Shown one piece after another: positions 8,090 through 16,219 of a stretch of DNA of 64,000 nt (positions are counted from its first letter, which is position 1; each line of letters starts with the position of its first letter). The DNA comes from Candidatus Binataceae bacterium (lineage in GTDB: Bacteria; Desulfobacterota; Binatia; Binatales; Binataceae). Below the pieces are notes generated by a model, which had not been told where the DNA came from, did no database searches, and saw only the letters and a program-made list of their open reading frames with translations. Location of the stretch: the NCBI GenBank assembly GCA_035294265.1, contig DATGLK010000035.1, positions 51,896-115,895 on the forward strand, given 5' to 3'. Both the position numbers and the translations under genes were made by a program.

Positions 8090-9283
8090 TCAGCGGACGA
8101 TGCCGCGCCGGCGCAAGTCGTCGATCGCTTGGGCGGAGTAGCCCAGCTCGGTCAGCAGCGCCTGCGTATCCTGACCTAAATCCGGCGCCGGGCGCAGCGG
8201 TTGCCGCTCACCCTCCAGTCGAATCGGCGAGGCGACCGCTCGAATTCGGCCGCGCCCTGGATGGTCGGATTCCACGATGCGCTCCTGCTCGCGCACGAAA
8301 CCGCTCTCCAGCGCTTGGCGCACGTCTTTGACCGCCGCTGCCGGTACGCGCCCGGCAAAGCGCGCCAGCCACTCGGCGGTGGGTCGAGTCAGTAAGATCG
8401 CTTCCAGCTCGTCATTGAACTGCGCGCGATGCTGCAGGCGGGCGGCGAAATTGGCATAGCGCGGCTCCTCGATCCATTGCGGCCGGTCCACCAGCCGCGC
8501 CAGCTCGGCGAAGAACTTCTCCTTGTTGCACATAATGAAAATCCAGCCGTCGGCGCTGCGATAGAGCTGGCTTGGGACGAGTGAGGGATGACCCGAGCGA
8601 GGCTGGCGACCCGTGAGCGCGCCCGCATTAAGATACCAACTCGCCACATAGGAAAGCGTGTGCAGGGCGGTATCGAACAGGCTCACGTCCAGGTCACGCC
8701 CGCGCCCGCCGGCGCGCACCTCGATAATCGCCGCCAGCAGGGCCATCGCGGCTACCGTTCCCGCCATCAGATCAACCACCGACAAGCCTGCGCGGGTGGG
8801 CGGACTGTCAGGCTCTCCAGTCAGGCTCAGGAACCCGGTCTCCGCCTGCATCAAGTAGTCATAGCCCGGCCATGCGGCCCGCTCGCCCTTGCGCCCGTAA
8901 GCCGACAGATGGACGCAGACCAGTTTGGGATTGATCGCGCACAAGCTGGAATAGGTCAGTCCCAGCCGCTCCGCCACGTCGCCACGCAGGTTATCGAAGA
9001 GCGCATCGGCGCGCGCCGCCAGGGCGCGTAGAATGTCGCCGCCTTCGGGGGTGCGCAGATCGACCGCCAGACTACGCTTGTTGCGATTGAGGGCCTCGAA
9101 AAACAGGCTGTCGCCGTTGGCAAAGAAATGCGGCCCGACTGTCCGGCTGACATCGCCCCCCTCGGCCAGATTTTCCAGTTTGATTACCTCGACTCCCAAA
9201 TCGGCCAAATGCTGGGTAGCGAACGGCCCAGCGCCGTACTGCTCCACCGCGATTACCCGAATACCCTGTAACGGCAACCCCAT
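8090..9283 (-). CDS. Family III CoA transferase (CaiB/BaiF)
   Basis: Transfers CoA between an acyl-CoA and a carboxylic acid, as in formyl-CoA, carnitine or succinyl-CoA:aromatic acid transferases. The 397-residue sequence starts with GIRVIAVEQYGAGPFATQHLADLGVEVIKLE, the family N-terminus, followed by NRNKRSLAVDLRTPEG and FDNLRGDVAERLGL. DYLMQAETGFLSLTG carries the region of the active-site Asp, and SVVDLMAG follows. I use the ATG at 9283 with GGAG ten bases upstream; a GTG at 9292 sits directly on that site. It is a single minus-strand gene behind tRNA-Leu. The substrate cannot be told, but acyl-CoA genes nearby (acyl-CoA synthetase, epimerase-like protein) fit organic-acid catabolism. Cytoplasmic. 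Confidence 0.9.
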   Translation of the reverse strand: MGLPLQGIRVIAVEQYGAGPFATQHLADLGVEVIKLENLAEGGDVSRTVGPHFFANGDSLFFEALNRNKRSLAVDLRTPEGGDILRALAARADALFDNLRGDVAERLGLTYSSLCAINPKLVCVHLSAYGRKGERAAWPGYDYLMQAETGFLSLTGEPDSPPTRAGLSVVDLMAGTVAAMALLAAIIEVRAGGRGRDLDVSLFDTALHTLSYVASWYLNAGALTGRQPRSGHPSLVPSQLYRSADGWIFIMCNKEKFFAELARLVDRPQWIEEPRYANFAARLQHRAQFNDELEAILLTRPTAEWLARFAGRVPAAAVKDVRQALESGFVREQERIVESDHPGRGRIRAVASPIRLEGERQPLRPAPDLGQDTQALLTELGYSAQAIDDLRRRGIVR

Positions 9284-9475
9284 CGCCAACACACTCCAGT
9301 AGAGTTGCGTACAGTCTTGCGGTTGTCGGCGGCGAGAACAAGGCGACGGAGGCGAGTCAACTCGCGCTGGCGCCGAAACTTACCCAAATTGACCTTCCTT
9401 GGCTTCGAAAGTCGGAACAGGATGCGGTATCATTAAGTAGACCCACACCCTGGTTCTTCCCCAAGGAGTGGCAGC

Positions 9476-10582
9476 TTGAGCAATCCGACCTGGAAGGCGT
9501 GGGACATGTTGCGCTTGCTCCGCCATGGCGGGCCCGCTCTGTGTAACGTCGCGGTGACCAACGCCTGCAACGCCGCTTGCGCTTTTTGCAATTTTTCCCG
9601 AACCAAGACTAAATCCAAGGATTGGCGCTGGATCGACGCCGACCGCTTCCTCCCGGCGCTGGATATTCTGTACCAGCGCGACATTCGCTACTTAGCCTTC
9701 TTTGGCGGCGAGCCTTTGCTGCATCCCCGGCTGAGCGAAATGGTCGCGGCGGCAATCGGCAAAGGGATGGGAGCGCTAGTGATCACCAACGGCTGGTTGC
9801 TGCCCAGCCAGTTGAACAAGCTGGCCGCGGCCGGACTGAAGGTGATGTTCATTTCCATCGACGCACCCGCGATGGCGCGCCACGAGGCCAATCGCGGCCT
9901 CAAAGGGCTGGAGGAGCGGATCAGGGAAGGGATCGGCGCGATGAAAGCCTTGGGAATGAGCGCCTTCGCTTCGGTCACGATGAGCAAACTTATCGATGAT
10001 TACCGCGCGCTGGTCCCGCTGCTGCGGGAACTGGGTTTCCGGGCGGTAACTTTCTCCTATCCGCAACAAACCCCTCACGGCTCGACTTCGCTCATCTGGT
10101 CGGAAGACTGCGAGCTGCTGGATTTCACTCCCGCGCAGCTTTCTCAGGCCTTCGACCAGGTTGATGGCCTGCGCGCCTATTTTCCGGTCACCAACCCCAG
10201 CGCCTCCATCGCCGACATGAAACGCCATCTGCGAGGCGAGCGCGAACGATTCACCTGTCACGGCGGTTATAAGAGCTTTTACATGGATTGGAACTACGAT
10301 ATCTGGCGCTGTGAGGCCTGGAACGAGCCGTTATGCTCGGTATGGGATTTTGCCAACACCCCGCTGGTGCGCGACGGCTGTACCGCCTGCATCGCCGATT
10401 GCTACCGCGATTCCAGCGTGATGCTGCAATTCGCAGTCGCCCTGGGCGACAGCCTCGACCATCTCACCCAAGGCCGTCCGCTGCAGGCACTCAAAGTCCT
10501 GGCCGCGCGACGCAACCTGACTTCGCTGGGAGCCGTGATCGCCAACAGCCGCCTGATGCCGCGCTTGGCCGCGCGAGGTTAG
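9476..10582 (+). CDS. Radical SAM protein with C-terminal Cys cluster (copy 1)
   Basis: A 368-residue radical SAM enzyme. It binds a 4Fe-4S cluster through C31, C35 and C38 (CNAACAFC), has the SAM-contact FFGGEPLLHP and a TIM-barrel-like body (ISIDAP, ASVTMSKL). It ends in a Cys-rich region (WRCEAWNEPLC then CTACIADC, about 280-320) like the auxiliary-cluster tails of SPASM/twitch enzymes. The start is a TTG with a strong AAGGAG seven bases upstream. It sits 38 bases before the CDP-alcohol phosphatidyltransferase fusion, and a clear paralogue lies convergently at 11841. The substrate is unknown. The context points to modification of a lipid or lipid head group, but this is inference. Confidence 0.88.
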   Translation: MSNPTWKAWDMLRLLRHGGPALCNVAVTNACNAACAFCNFSRTKTKSKDWRWIDADRFLPALDILYQRDIRYLAFFGGEPLLHPRLSEMVAAAIGKGMGALVITNGWLLPSQLNKLAAAGLKVMFISIDAPAMARHEANRGLKGLEERIREGIGAMKALGMSAFASVTMSKLIDDYRALVPLLRELGFRAVTFSYPQQTPHGSTSLIWSEDCELLDFTPAQLSQAFDQVDGLRAYFPVTNPSASIADMKRHLRGERERFTCHGGYKSFYMDWNYDIWRCEAWNEPLCSVWDFANTPLVRDGCTACIADCYRDSSVMLQFAVALGDSLDHLTQGRPLQALKVLAARRNLTSLGAVIANSRLMPRLAARG

Positions 10583-10620
10583 GCGCGCCCCTACAGTATC
10601 GCGGCAAGAACCTCCAAGTC

Positions 10621-11829
10621 ATGCCAATTTCCAGCAAGCTGGCGCTAATCGCCAATCTCAAGCATCCCGGCGAGCGAATTTTCGGACGCTGTGTGCTGGA
10701 GCGAGTACTAATCCTGTGCGAGCGGGCCGGCTGCAACCGTTTCGTGATCGTCTTAAACGACTTGCCGCGCCCAGCCGTCAGCAGCGCGTTGGGAGCCTAT
10801 CGTGGCGATTCACGGGTATCGATGGTACCCAACCCACGCGACGCGTTCGCCGATCTGGACGGCCATCGGAGCGGACTTTTGATCTCGGGCGACCTGGTTT
10901 TTTTCCCCTCGCACCTGCGCGCGCTCGAAACTCAGGCCGCCACAGCTCCGGATCAGCTTGCCGGAATTGCGAGCGCCAACTCACCGGCAACCAGCTTTAT
11001 CGCGGCGGGAACACTCGAGCGCCTGAAAGAAGCCTTGGAGGCAAGCCGGAGCTTCACGAGCGCTGGCCTACTGCCTTTCACCCTGGAGCACGATGCTATC
11101 GATCGCGTCGAGGCTCAGCGCCGGCTGGCAATCGGCGTCAGAACGCAGAGCGCGGCCCGCGACTCTTTCTTGGCACGCGCACTCGATCGCAAGCTTTCCT
11201 GGCAGCTGAGTCTTCCCCTGGCTGGCACCCGGATTACGCCGAACCAGATTACGATCGTCAACTCGATGCTTGGCGTGGGCGCGGCCTGGCTATTCGCGCT
11301 GCCTCATTATTGGTACCGGCTGGCGGGCGCCTTGCTGTTTGTGGTGATTACCACTCTGGACGGAGTCGACGGAGAAGTCGCGCGGCTTAAGCTTTTAGAG
11401 AGCGAGTTCGGTGCCCAACTCGACATTATCAGCGACACCATTGTCAATTTCATCGTATTTATAGGGATATATATTGGCTGCTACCGAGTCGGCGGCAATT
11501 CCACCTACCTCCACCTGATCGCACTTTTGGCCGGAGGCTACGGTTTGTGCGCATTGGTATACTTTTGGGCGGTAGGGAGCGCCGGGGCGGCCAACGACCG
11601 CTGGGCACAGGTGATTGATCGCTGCACCTCGCGCGATTTCAGCTACCTACTGTTGGCTTTTGCCCTGCTCGACATCCTTCCGGCATTCGCCTGGGGAACA
11701 GCGCTTGGCAGCTACCTATTCGCGATCGGCCTAGCGCTGGCGGTCGTCCTCAAGCGGTCCGGCGGCGTGAAAAAGGCGCCGCAACTCGCGGCTGCGTTGT
11801 CTCCCCCAGGTCAGCGAGAGAGGGCTTAA
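10621..11829 (+). CDS. Nucleotidyltransferase-like / CDP-alcohol phosphatidyltransferase fusion
   Basis: Two-domain protein of 402 residues. The C-terminal half is a membrane CDP-alcohol phosphatidyltransferase with the full signature DG-x2-AR-x8-G-x3-D-x3-D (D250, G251, A254, R255, G264, D268, D272), followed by several helices. It would join a CDP-activated alcohol to a second hydroxyl substrate. The N-terminal half (about 1-180) looks like a degenerate GT-A/sugar-phosphate nucleotidyltransferase: KLALIANLKHP, FGRCVLERVLILCERAG, LLISGDLVFFP. Similar fusions exist, for example cytidylyltransferase with di-myo-inositol-phosphate-phosphate synthase. I start at ATG 10621 because the longer frame overlaps the radical SAM gene by 250 bases. 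It is co-directional with that gene. The head group is unknown. Confidence 0.85.
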   Translation: MPISSKLALIANLKHPGERIFGRCVLERVLILCERAGCNRFVIVLNDLPRPAVSSALGAYRGDSRVSMVPNPRDAFADLDGHRSGLLISGDLVFFPSHLRALETQAATAPDQLAGIASANSPATSFIAAGTLERLKEALEASRSFTSAGLLPFTLEHDAIDRVEAQRRLAIGVRTQSAARDSFLARALDRKLSWQLSLPLAGTRITPNQITIVNSMLGVGAAWLFALPHYWYRLAGALLFVVITTLDGVDGEVARLKLLESEFGAQLDIISDTIVNFIVFIGIYIGCYRVGGNSTYLHLIALLAGGYGLCALVYFWAVGSAGAANDRWAQVIDRCTSRDFSYLLLAFALLDILPAFAWGTALGSYLFAIGLALAVVLKRSGGVKKAPQLAAALSPPGQRERA

Positions 11830-11840
11830 AGCAAATAACC

Positions 11841-12935
11841 TCAGACCATACGGGTCAACTGCCCCAGGTTCTCCGCCACCGCCCCCAGCGAATGCGCTAC
11901 GCTGCGGCGCGCGAGCAAGCCGGCGGCCTGCCCTACTCTGCCCTGGGCCAAAGCCCGGGCTGCGTCCGCGACCGCGATCCCCGCATGCATCAGAACGCTG
12001 GTGTCGCGATAGCAGGAAATCATGCAAGCGGTACATCGATCGCGCCGGTCGGAAATTTGCTCGAAGTCGAAGACCGAGCCCATCGGTTCCTTCCAGTCCT
12101 CGCATCGCCAGATGTTGAGATCCCAGTCCAGGTAGAAGTACTTGTGGCCACCCACGCAGGGAAAGCATTCGCGCTCGCCGCGGATGTGGCGCTCGATCTC
12201 GCTTAGCGCGGCGCTGGAATTAAGCACGCGGAAGTTGTGCTTGAGCGCCTTGATCGCGGCGAGCGCCGCTATTAGTTCGCCATCCTCGAACTTGAGCAGG
12301 TCCGAATTCTGGTCGTAGATCAGGGAGGATGAGCCCAAGGCCGCGCGCCGCGGATAGCAGAAGGTGACGGCGCTGAAGCCCATCGGCCCCAGCAATTGAG
12401 GCAGCTTATCGTATTGGACCAGGCGGCTCATAGTAACCGACGCGATGGGCGACAGGCCGCCTTCGCGCGCGATCTTGAGTCCCGCAATCAGGCGCTGGCC
12501 CAGTCCCGGCAGACCGCGATTTTTCTCATGCAGGGCCATCGAATGGCTGTCGATCGAGACCAGCAGCGAGTTGAGACCAGCGGCGATAAGGCCGGGCAGC
12601 TTTTGGGGCAGGTACCAGCCGTTGGTAATAATCGTGGGCCGCATCCCCGCCGCCCGGGCATCGGCTACCATCCGCTCAATCTCCCGATGCATCAGCGGTT
12701 CGCCGCCCTGAAAGTTGAGATAGCGAATTCCCCGCCGATACATGATGGGCAGGGCACGCGCCATGGCGTCGCGGTCGATCCAGCGGCGCTGCTCGACGCG
12801 GTGTTTGCTGCGCGCGAAGGAGCAGAAGTCGCAGGCGGCATTGCAAGCGTTAGTCACCGACACATCGCACGCGGCCGGCATCAGTTGCCAGCGGCCGCGT
12901 CCTCGCGCGCTTGCCTGGAGCCCGTTTGTCGCCAT
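11841..12935 (-). CDS. Radical SAM protein with C-terminal Cys cluster (copy 2)
   Basis: Paralogue of the radical SAM protein at 9476, on the opposite strand and convergent with the CDP-alcohol phosphatidyltransferase fusion (11-base gap). The three cluster cysteines are again C31, C35 and C38 (CNAACDFC) when the ATG at 12935 is used, and both proteins share VTNACNAAC, RWID, the RxIRYL strand, GGEPL-H and the tail WRCEDWKEPMGS then CTACMISCYRD. I prefer the ATG at 12935 (AGAGGGA ten bases upstream) to the GTG at 12965. The two copies probably act on related substrates in one pathway, perhaps successive steps. No peptide substrate gene is visible nearby, which argues against a RiPP role. Confidence 0.87.
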   Translation of the reverse strand: MATNGLQASARGRGRWQLMPAACDVSVTNACNAACDFCSFARSKHRVEQRRWIDRDAMARALPIMYRRGIRYLNFQGGEPLMHREIERMVADARAAGMRPTIITNGWYLPQKLPGLIAAGLNSLLVSIDSHSMALHEKNRGLPGLGQRLIAGLKIAREGGLSPIASVTMSRLVQYDKLPQLLGPMGFSAVTFCYPRRAALGSSSLIYDQNSDLLKFEDGELIAALAAIKALKHNFRVLNSSAALSEIERHIRGERECFPCVGGHKYFYLDWDLNIWRCEDWKEPMGSVFDFEQISDRRDRCTACMISCYRDTSVLMHAGIAVADAARALAQGRVGQAAGLLARRSVAHSLGAVAENLGQLTRMV

Positions 12936-13076
12936 TGCGCCAGCTTCCCTCTCTTCAGTGCGCACTTCCGTGCCGATACTCCAACGTTACCACAATGACC
13001 GGAGCAGCGCGCGAAAGCTCGCTGCGACACTCTTGCCCTGCCTTAGGGGAGGATAGATAACAAGATTCAAGTTTTC

Positions 13077-15500
13077 ATGAATAAAAAGCTCTCGGCCGCC
13101 CTCGACAAGGCTACGAATCAGGCCGGCGGCGAGCGTGCGCGCGCGCAGCGCCAGCCTTGGTTGCAAAACCTCCTTGCTCTGCTGCTTTATGCGACGGCGA
13201 CCTGGGCGATTGTTGGACGAGCGCTGCTCAGCCGCGGATTTTCCTGGCGCCTGGGAGAATGCGCGCCTTGCGATCCTGATGTGTACCTGTGGGCTTTGGC
13301 CTGGTTTCCCCATGCCCTACGTCACGCCCTCGATCCTCTCTTCACACGCGCGGTTTACGCGCCCGGCGGTTACAATCTAGCTTGGTCGACCTGTATCCCG
13401 GGCGCCGCTCTGCTGATGGCGCCGGTGACGGCCGTCCTGGGGCCGTTGTTTTCCTACAATATCCTGACCCTGGCCGCACCAATGGCCGGTGCCTTCGCTA
13501 CCTTTGTGCTCTGCCGTCTAGTGACCGACACATTCTGGCCCTCGGTGGCTGCCGGTTGGCTGTTCGGCTTCAGTCCCTTCGAACAGGTTCAACTCCCCAA
13601 CCATCTCCATCTGGCGCTCGACTTCCTGCCGCCGCTGCTGCTCTACCTGGCGCTGAAGTACTGGATGGAACGGCTCCCGGCCTTCAAATTCATTGCCTGG
13701 ACCGCAATCTTGCTGGTTGTGCAATTTTCCTTAAGCCCGGAAATTTTTGCCGACACCATCGTGTTTTCGGCAATCGCCTTCACGGTCGCCTATCGTATGG
13801 TTGAGCCGCGGGCCCGCGTCGCGCGGCTGATACGCATGTCGATTCTGGCCCTGACTTTGGCCACGCTAACGCTGATTCCCGCGCTCGCCGCCACGGCAAG
13901 CTCCGGCATAGGCCTATTGCCGGTGTTCAACCCCGCCCATTGCTCGGTTGATCTGAGCAATTTTTTTCTGCCCGGCGTCGGATGGCTGAGCAAGTGGCCC
14001 GCACTGGCTCGTCCGACGCAGCGGCTGGGATGCGAACCGGCCGGATTCATGGGATTGCTGCCGCTGATAGCCCTACTTTTTTTGGTGGGAACTGGCGCAC
14101 ATGGCCCCGCTCGCTTACTGGTAACCATGCTGGCGATAGTGTTAGCGGCCGCGCTGGGACCAGTGGTGCGTTTCCAAGGCCGCGCCTGGTTGCCCGGGGT
14201 GGGATTATTGTGGCTGCCGTTCCCGCTTATCAATAACGCCCTACCCGCCCGCTTTATGCTGTTTTCCTTTCTGCTGCTGGCGCTGATTTTGGCGCGATGG
14301 TTAGCGGAGCGGCGCTGGGAACTGGCGCGCTGGACGATTGCGGCGGTAGCCCTGGCCATGCTGCTCCCCGGGCCGCAATTCAGTGCAGTGATTAAGCCGT
14401 ACATCCCGGGCTTCATCGCCAATGGTGACTATCGCCGTCTGCTGGCTCCAGGCGATACCGTGCTGATTTTACCGTGGGGGGAAGACGGGCAAGGAACGCT
14501 GTGGCAGGCGACTAGCGCCTTTTATTTTCGCCTGGCGGGAGGTTATTTGGGCGCGGTCACTCCAGCCGAGTACCAGCGTTGGCCGATTGTGCGTGCGCTG
14601 GATCGCGATGGTCCCTATATTCTGGATGACGGCGCTCAGTTGCGCGCCTTCCTGAGCGCCCATCGCGTCCGCGCAGTAGTCGTCAGCCAACCCGATTACC
14701 CACCGTTAGCAAAGCTGTGCGCGGCCCTGGGGGTGGCGGGACGCAGGCTTGACGGGGTTCTTTTTTTCGACCTCCGCAACGACCAGGGGTCGCCGGCCAA
14801 ACCGGCGGACGCCGCCGCGATGGACCTGCGATATAATGGTGCGCGACTCGCCGCCCTGCTCGGCGCAGCGAACCGCTATCTTCGTTCAGGTCGACCGCTT
14901 GAGACTTTGTCGGCTAGCGCCGCGACCGAAGCAGGATTGCTATCCTACGACGACGTAGGTGATCCCGCCGCGCGCCAGATTCCCGATCTGCCGCTAGTTG
15001 GGAGGATTTTAGGATGGCCCGCGATTTCACGCTTGACCTATGCATTGGCGGGTCACGGGTGGCTGCGCAGCCGCCTAGCGGCTGAATTGAGACCCGGTGT
15101 TACGATGGCACTGACGACGGCGGGAGTATGGTTGGGACCATGGCCCGGCGGGCGGATAGCTGCGGGCGTGATTTGCGACCCGGCAACCGCACGTGTCCTG
15201 GCAGGTCGCTACGCCCATAGCGCCAAAAGCATCTTTTATCCCTACCCCGCCACCTATCGCGATCTGGGCGAAGCGGGGCGGCCGCACTTGCTGCTGCTGA
15301 CTTTCACTCCGGAGACAGTCGGAGCGCTGGCAAATCAGCGTTCAGCGGCCGAGCGGCGAGTTGCCGAACTCCTGATGGAGCCGGATTTCCGCGGCTTTGG
15401 CCTCCTGCGCAGTGGAGTAACGACCCACCCGCACGCGGTACCAGGTCTGCCCCGCCATCTGAGTCTGCACGATAAAGGGCTGAAATCCCCGTGCGCGTAA
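13077..15500 (+). CDS. Large polytopic membrane protein, GT-C-like
   Basis: An 807-residue inner-membrane protein with about a dozen hydrophobic segments in residues 30-440 and a soluble C-terminal third. The early loop contains CDPDVYLWALAWFPHAL and YAPGGYNLAWS, reminiscent of the first periplasmic loop of GT-C lipid-linked glycosyltransferases. I cannot name a family with certainty. The soluble tail contains ILPWGEDGQGT and a Rossmann-like stretch VRAVVVSQPDYPPL. The start at ATG 13077 has a weak binding site. It follows the radical SAM/CDP-alcohol phosphatidyltransferase cluster and may act on the same lipid or glycan. The last 159 bases overlap the 3' end of the convergent SPOR gene, which is unusually long. 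A shorter true C-terminus would require a stop that I do not see. Confidence 0.7.
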   Translation: MNKKLSAALDKATNQAGGERARAQRQPWLQNLLALLLYATATWAIVGRALLSRGFSWRLGECAPCDPDVYLWALAWFPHALRHALDPLFTRAVYAPGGYNLAWSTCIPGAALLMAPVTAVLGPLFSYNILTLAAPMAGAFATFVLCRLVTDTFWPSVAAGWLFGFSPFEQVQLPNHLHLALDFLPPLLLYLALKYWMERLPAFKFIAWTAILLVVQFSLSPEIFADTIVFSAIAFTVAYRMVEPRARVARLIRMSILALTLATLTLIPALAATASSGIGLLPVFNPAHCSVDLSNFFLPGVGWLSKWPALARPTQRLGCEPAGFMGLLPLIALLFLVGTGAHGPARLLVTMLAIVLAAALGPVVRFQGRAWLPGVGLLWLPFPLINNALPARFMLFSFLLLALILARWLAERRWELARWTIAAVALAMLLPGPQFSAVIKPYIPGFIANGDYRRLLAPGDTVLILPWGEDGQGTLWQATSAFYFRLAGGYLGAVTPAEYQRWPIVRALDRDGPYILDDGAQLRAFLSAHRVRAVVVSQPDYPPLAKLCAALGVAGRRLDGVLFFDLRNDQGSPAKPADAAAMDLRYNGARLAALLGAANRYLRSGRPLETLSASAATEAGLLSYDDVGDPAARQIPDLPLVGRILGWPAISRLTYALAGHGWLRSRLAAELRPGVTMALTTAGVWLGPWPGGRIAAGVICDPATARVLAGRYAHSAKSIFYPYPATYRDLGEAGRPHLLLLTFTPETVGALANQRSAAERRVAELLMEPDFRGFGLLRSGVTTHPHAVPGLPRHLSLHDKGLKSPCA

Positions 15501-16160
15501 TTTGGCGGCCATCTGCTCGGCTCCCTGACGATCCATCACCGCATCGATTTGAACGCTATAAGGCTCGGGGTGGGCGGCCGGGGCCAGTTTGGGCTGAGTA
15601 TTGAGGGCTACTTTCTTTCGCGCGGCCAACGCGGCGCGCTTGGTTGGCAAATGATCGTTGGTCCCGCCCGGCGCGGGTGCTACGTAGTCCACTGAAGGAG
15701 GTGGCAGCGCGCCACTCACGTCGGGTGCCACCGGAATGCGCTCGGGTGCGGGATTACTCAGCCGGCTGGAGCCCGCGCTTCGTTCGCGCAGGCTGGCCAG
15801 AGTCTTGTGCAGGTGATCCGAGGCAGGCGCTGGCGCGCCACCGCTATCGCCTACCGGCATCCCGGCCGGCGGCATCACCGCTGCGTCGGGCGACACCGGT
15901 GGGGCGTTGTCAGGCGCGGGAGCGCTGGCGCTGTCGGCCAGCGGCGCGCCAGCACCGGGAGCGCTAGATGCCGCGGTCGCCGCCCCTGAGAGGGCCGGCG
16001 CCGGCGGCAACGCCACGCTGCTGGCGGTCTGCTCGGCTGGCGGCTCCTGGGTGGCCAGTTCGTGGCCTGCCACCAGACCTAGGCCGAAAACGGCCCCAGA
16101 CAAGCCCACTAGACCGATTAGGATAACGATTGTTCCGCCCGCACCGATTTCAAACCGCAT
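15342..16160 (-). CDS. SPOR-domain membrane-anchored protein
   Basis: Predicted peptidoglycan-binding protein of the cell envelope. An N-terminal membrane anchor (about residues 5-30, rich in G, L, V and I) is followed by a long Pro/Ala/Ser-rich linker (about 35-190) and a C-terminal SPOR domain: YSVQIDAVMDRQGAEQMAAKL, then RARGFQPFIV and WYRVRVGRYSTAQEAKAAE. SPOR domains bind denuded glycan strands at division septa, so a role in division or cell-wall remodelling is likely. It starts 59 bases after the argS stop on the same strand, so the two may be co-transcribed. The start is ATG 16160 (a GTG lies just before). The SPOR-coding end is covered antisense by the gene at 13077. Confidence 0.85.
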   Translation of the reverse strand: MRFEIGAGGTIVILIGLVGLSGAVFGLGLVAGHELATQEPPAEQTASSVALPPAPALSGAATAASSAPGAGAPLADSASAPAPDNAPPVSPDAAVMPPAGMPVGDSGGAPAPASDHLHKTLASLRERSAGSSRLSNPAPERIPVAPDVSGALPPPSVDYVAPAPGGTNDHLPTKRAALAARKKVALNTQPKLAPAAHPEPYSVQIDAVMDRQGAEQMAAKLRARGFQPFIVQTQMAGQTWYRVRVGRYSTAQEAKAAEIRLHQEFGNSPLGR

Positions 16161-16219
16161 CACCGACGCCCCATTATATTTGAGCCCAGGACTTCGCTGG
16201 CTGATTGATGTCCCCAGGC

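Noticed and set aside
10333-10620. Upstream extension of the CDP-alcohol phosphatidyltransferase frame
   Set aside because: It lies entirely over the radical SAM gene and has low-complexity Arg-rich content. The ATG at 10621 gives a sensible N-terminus.
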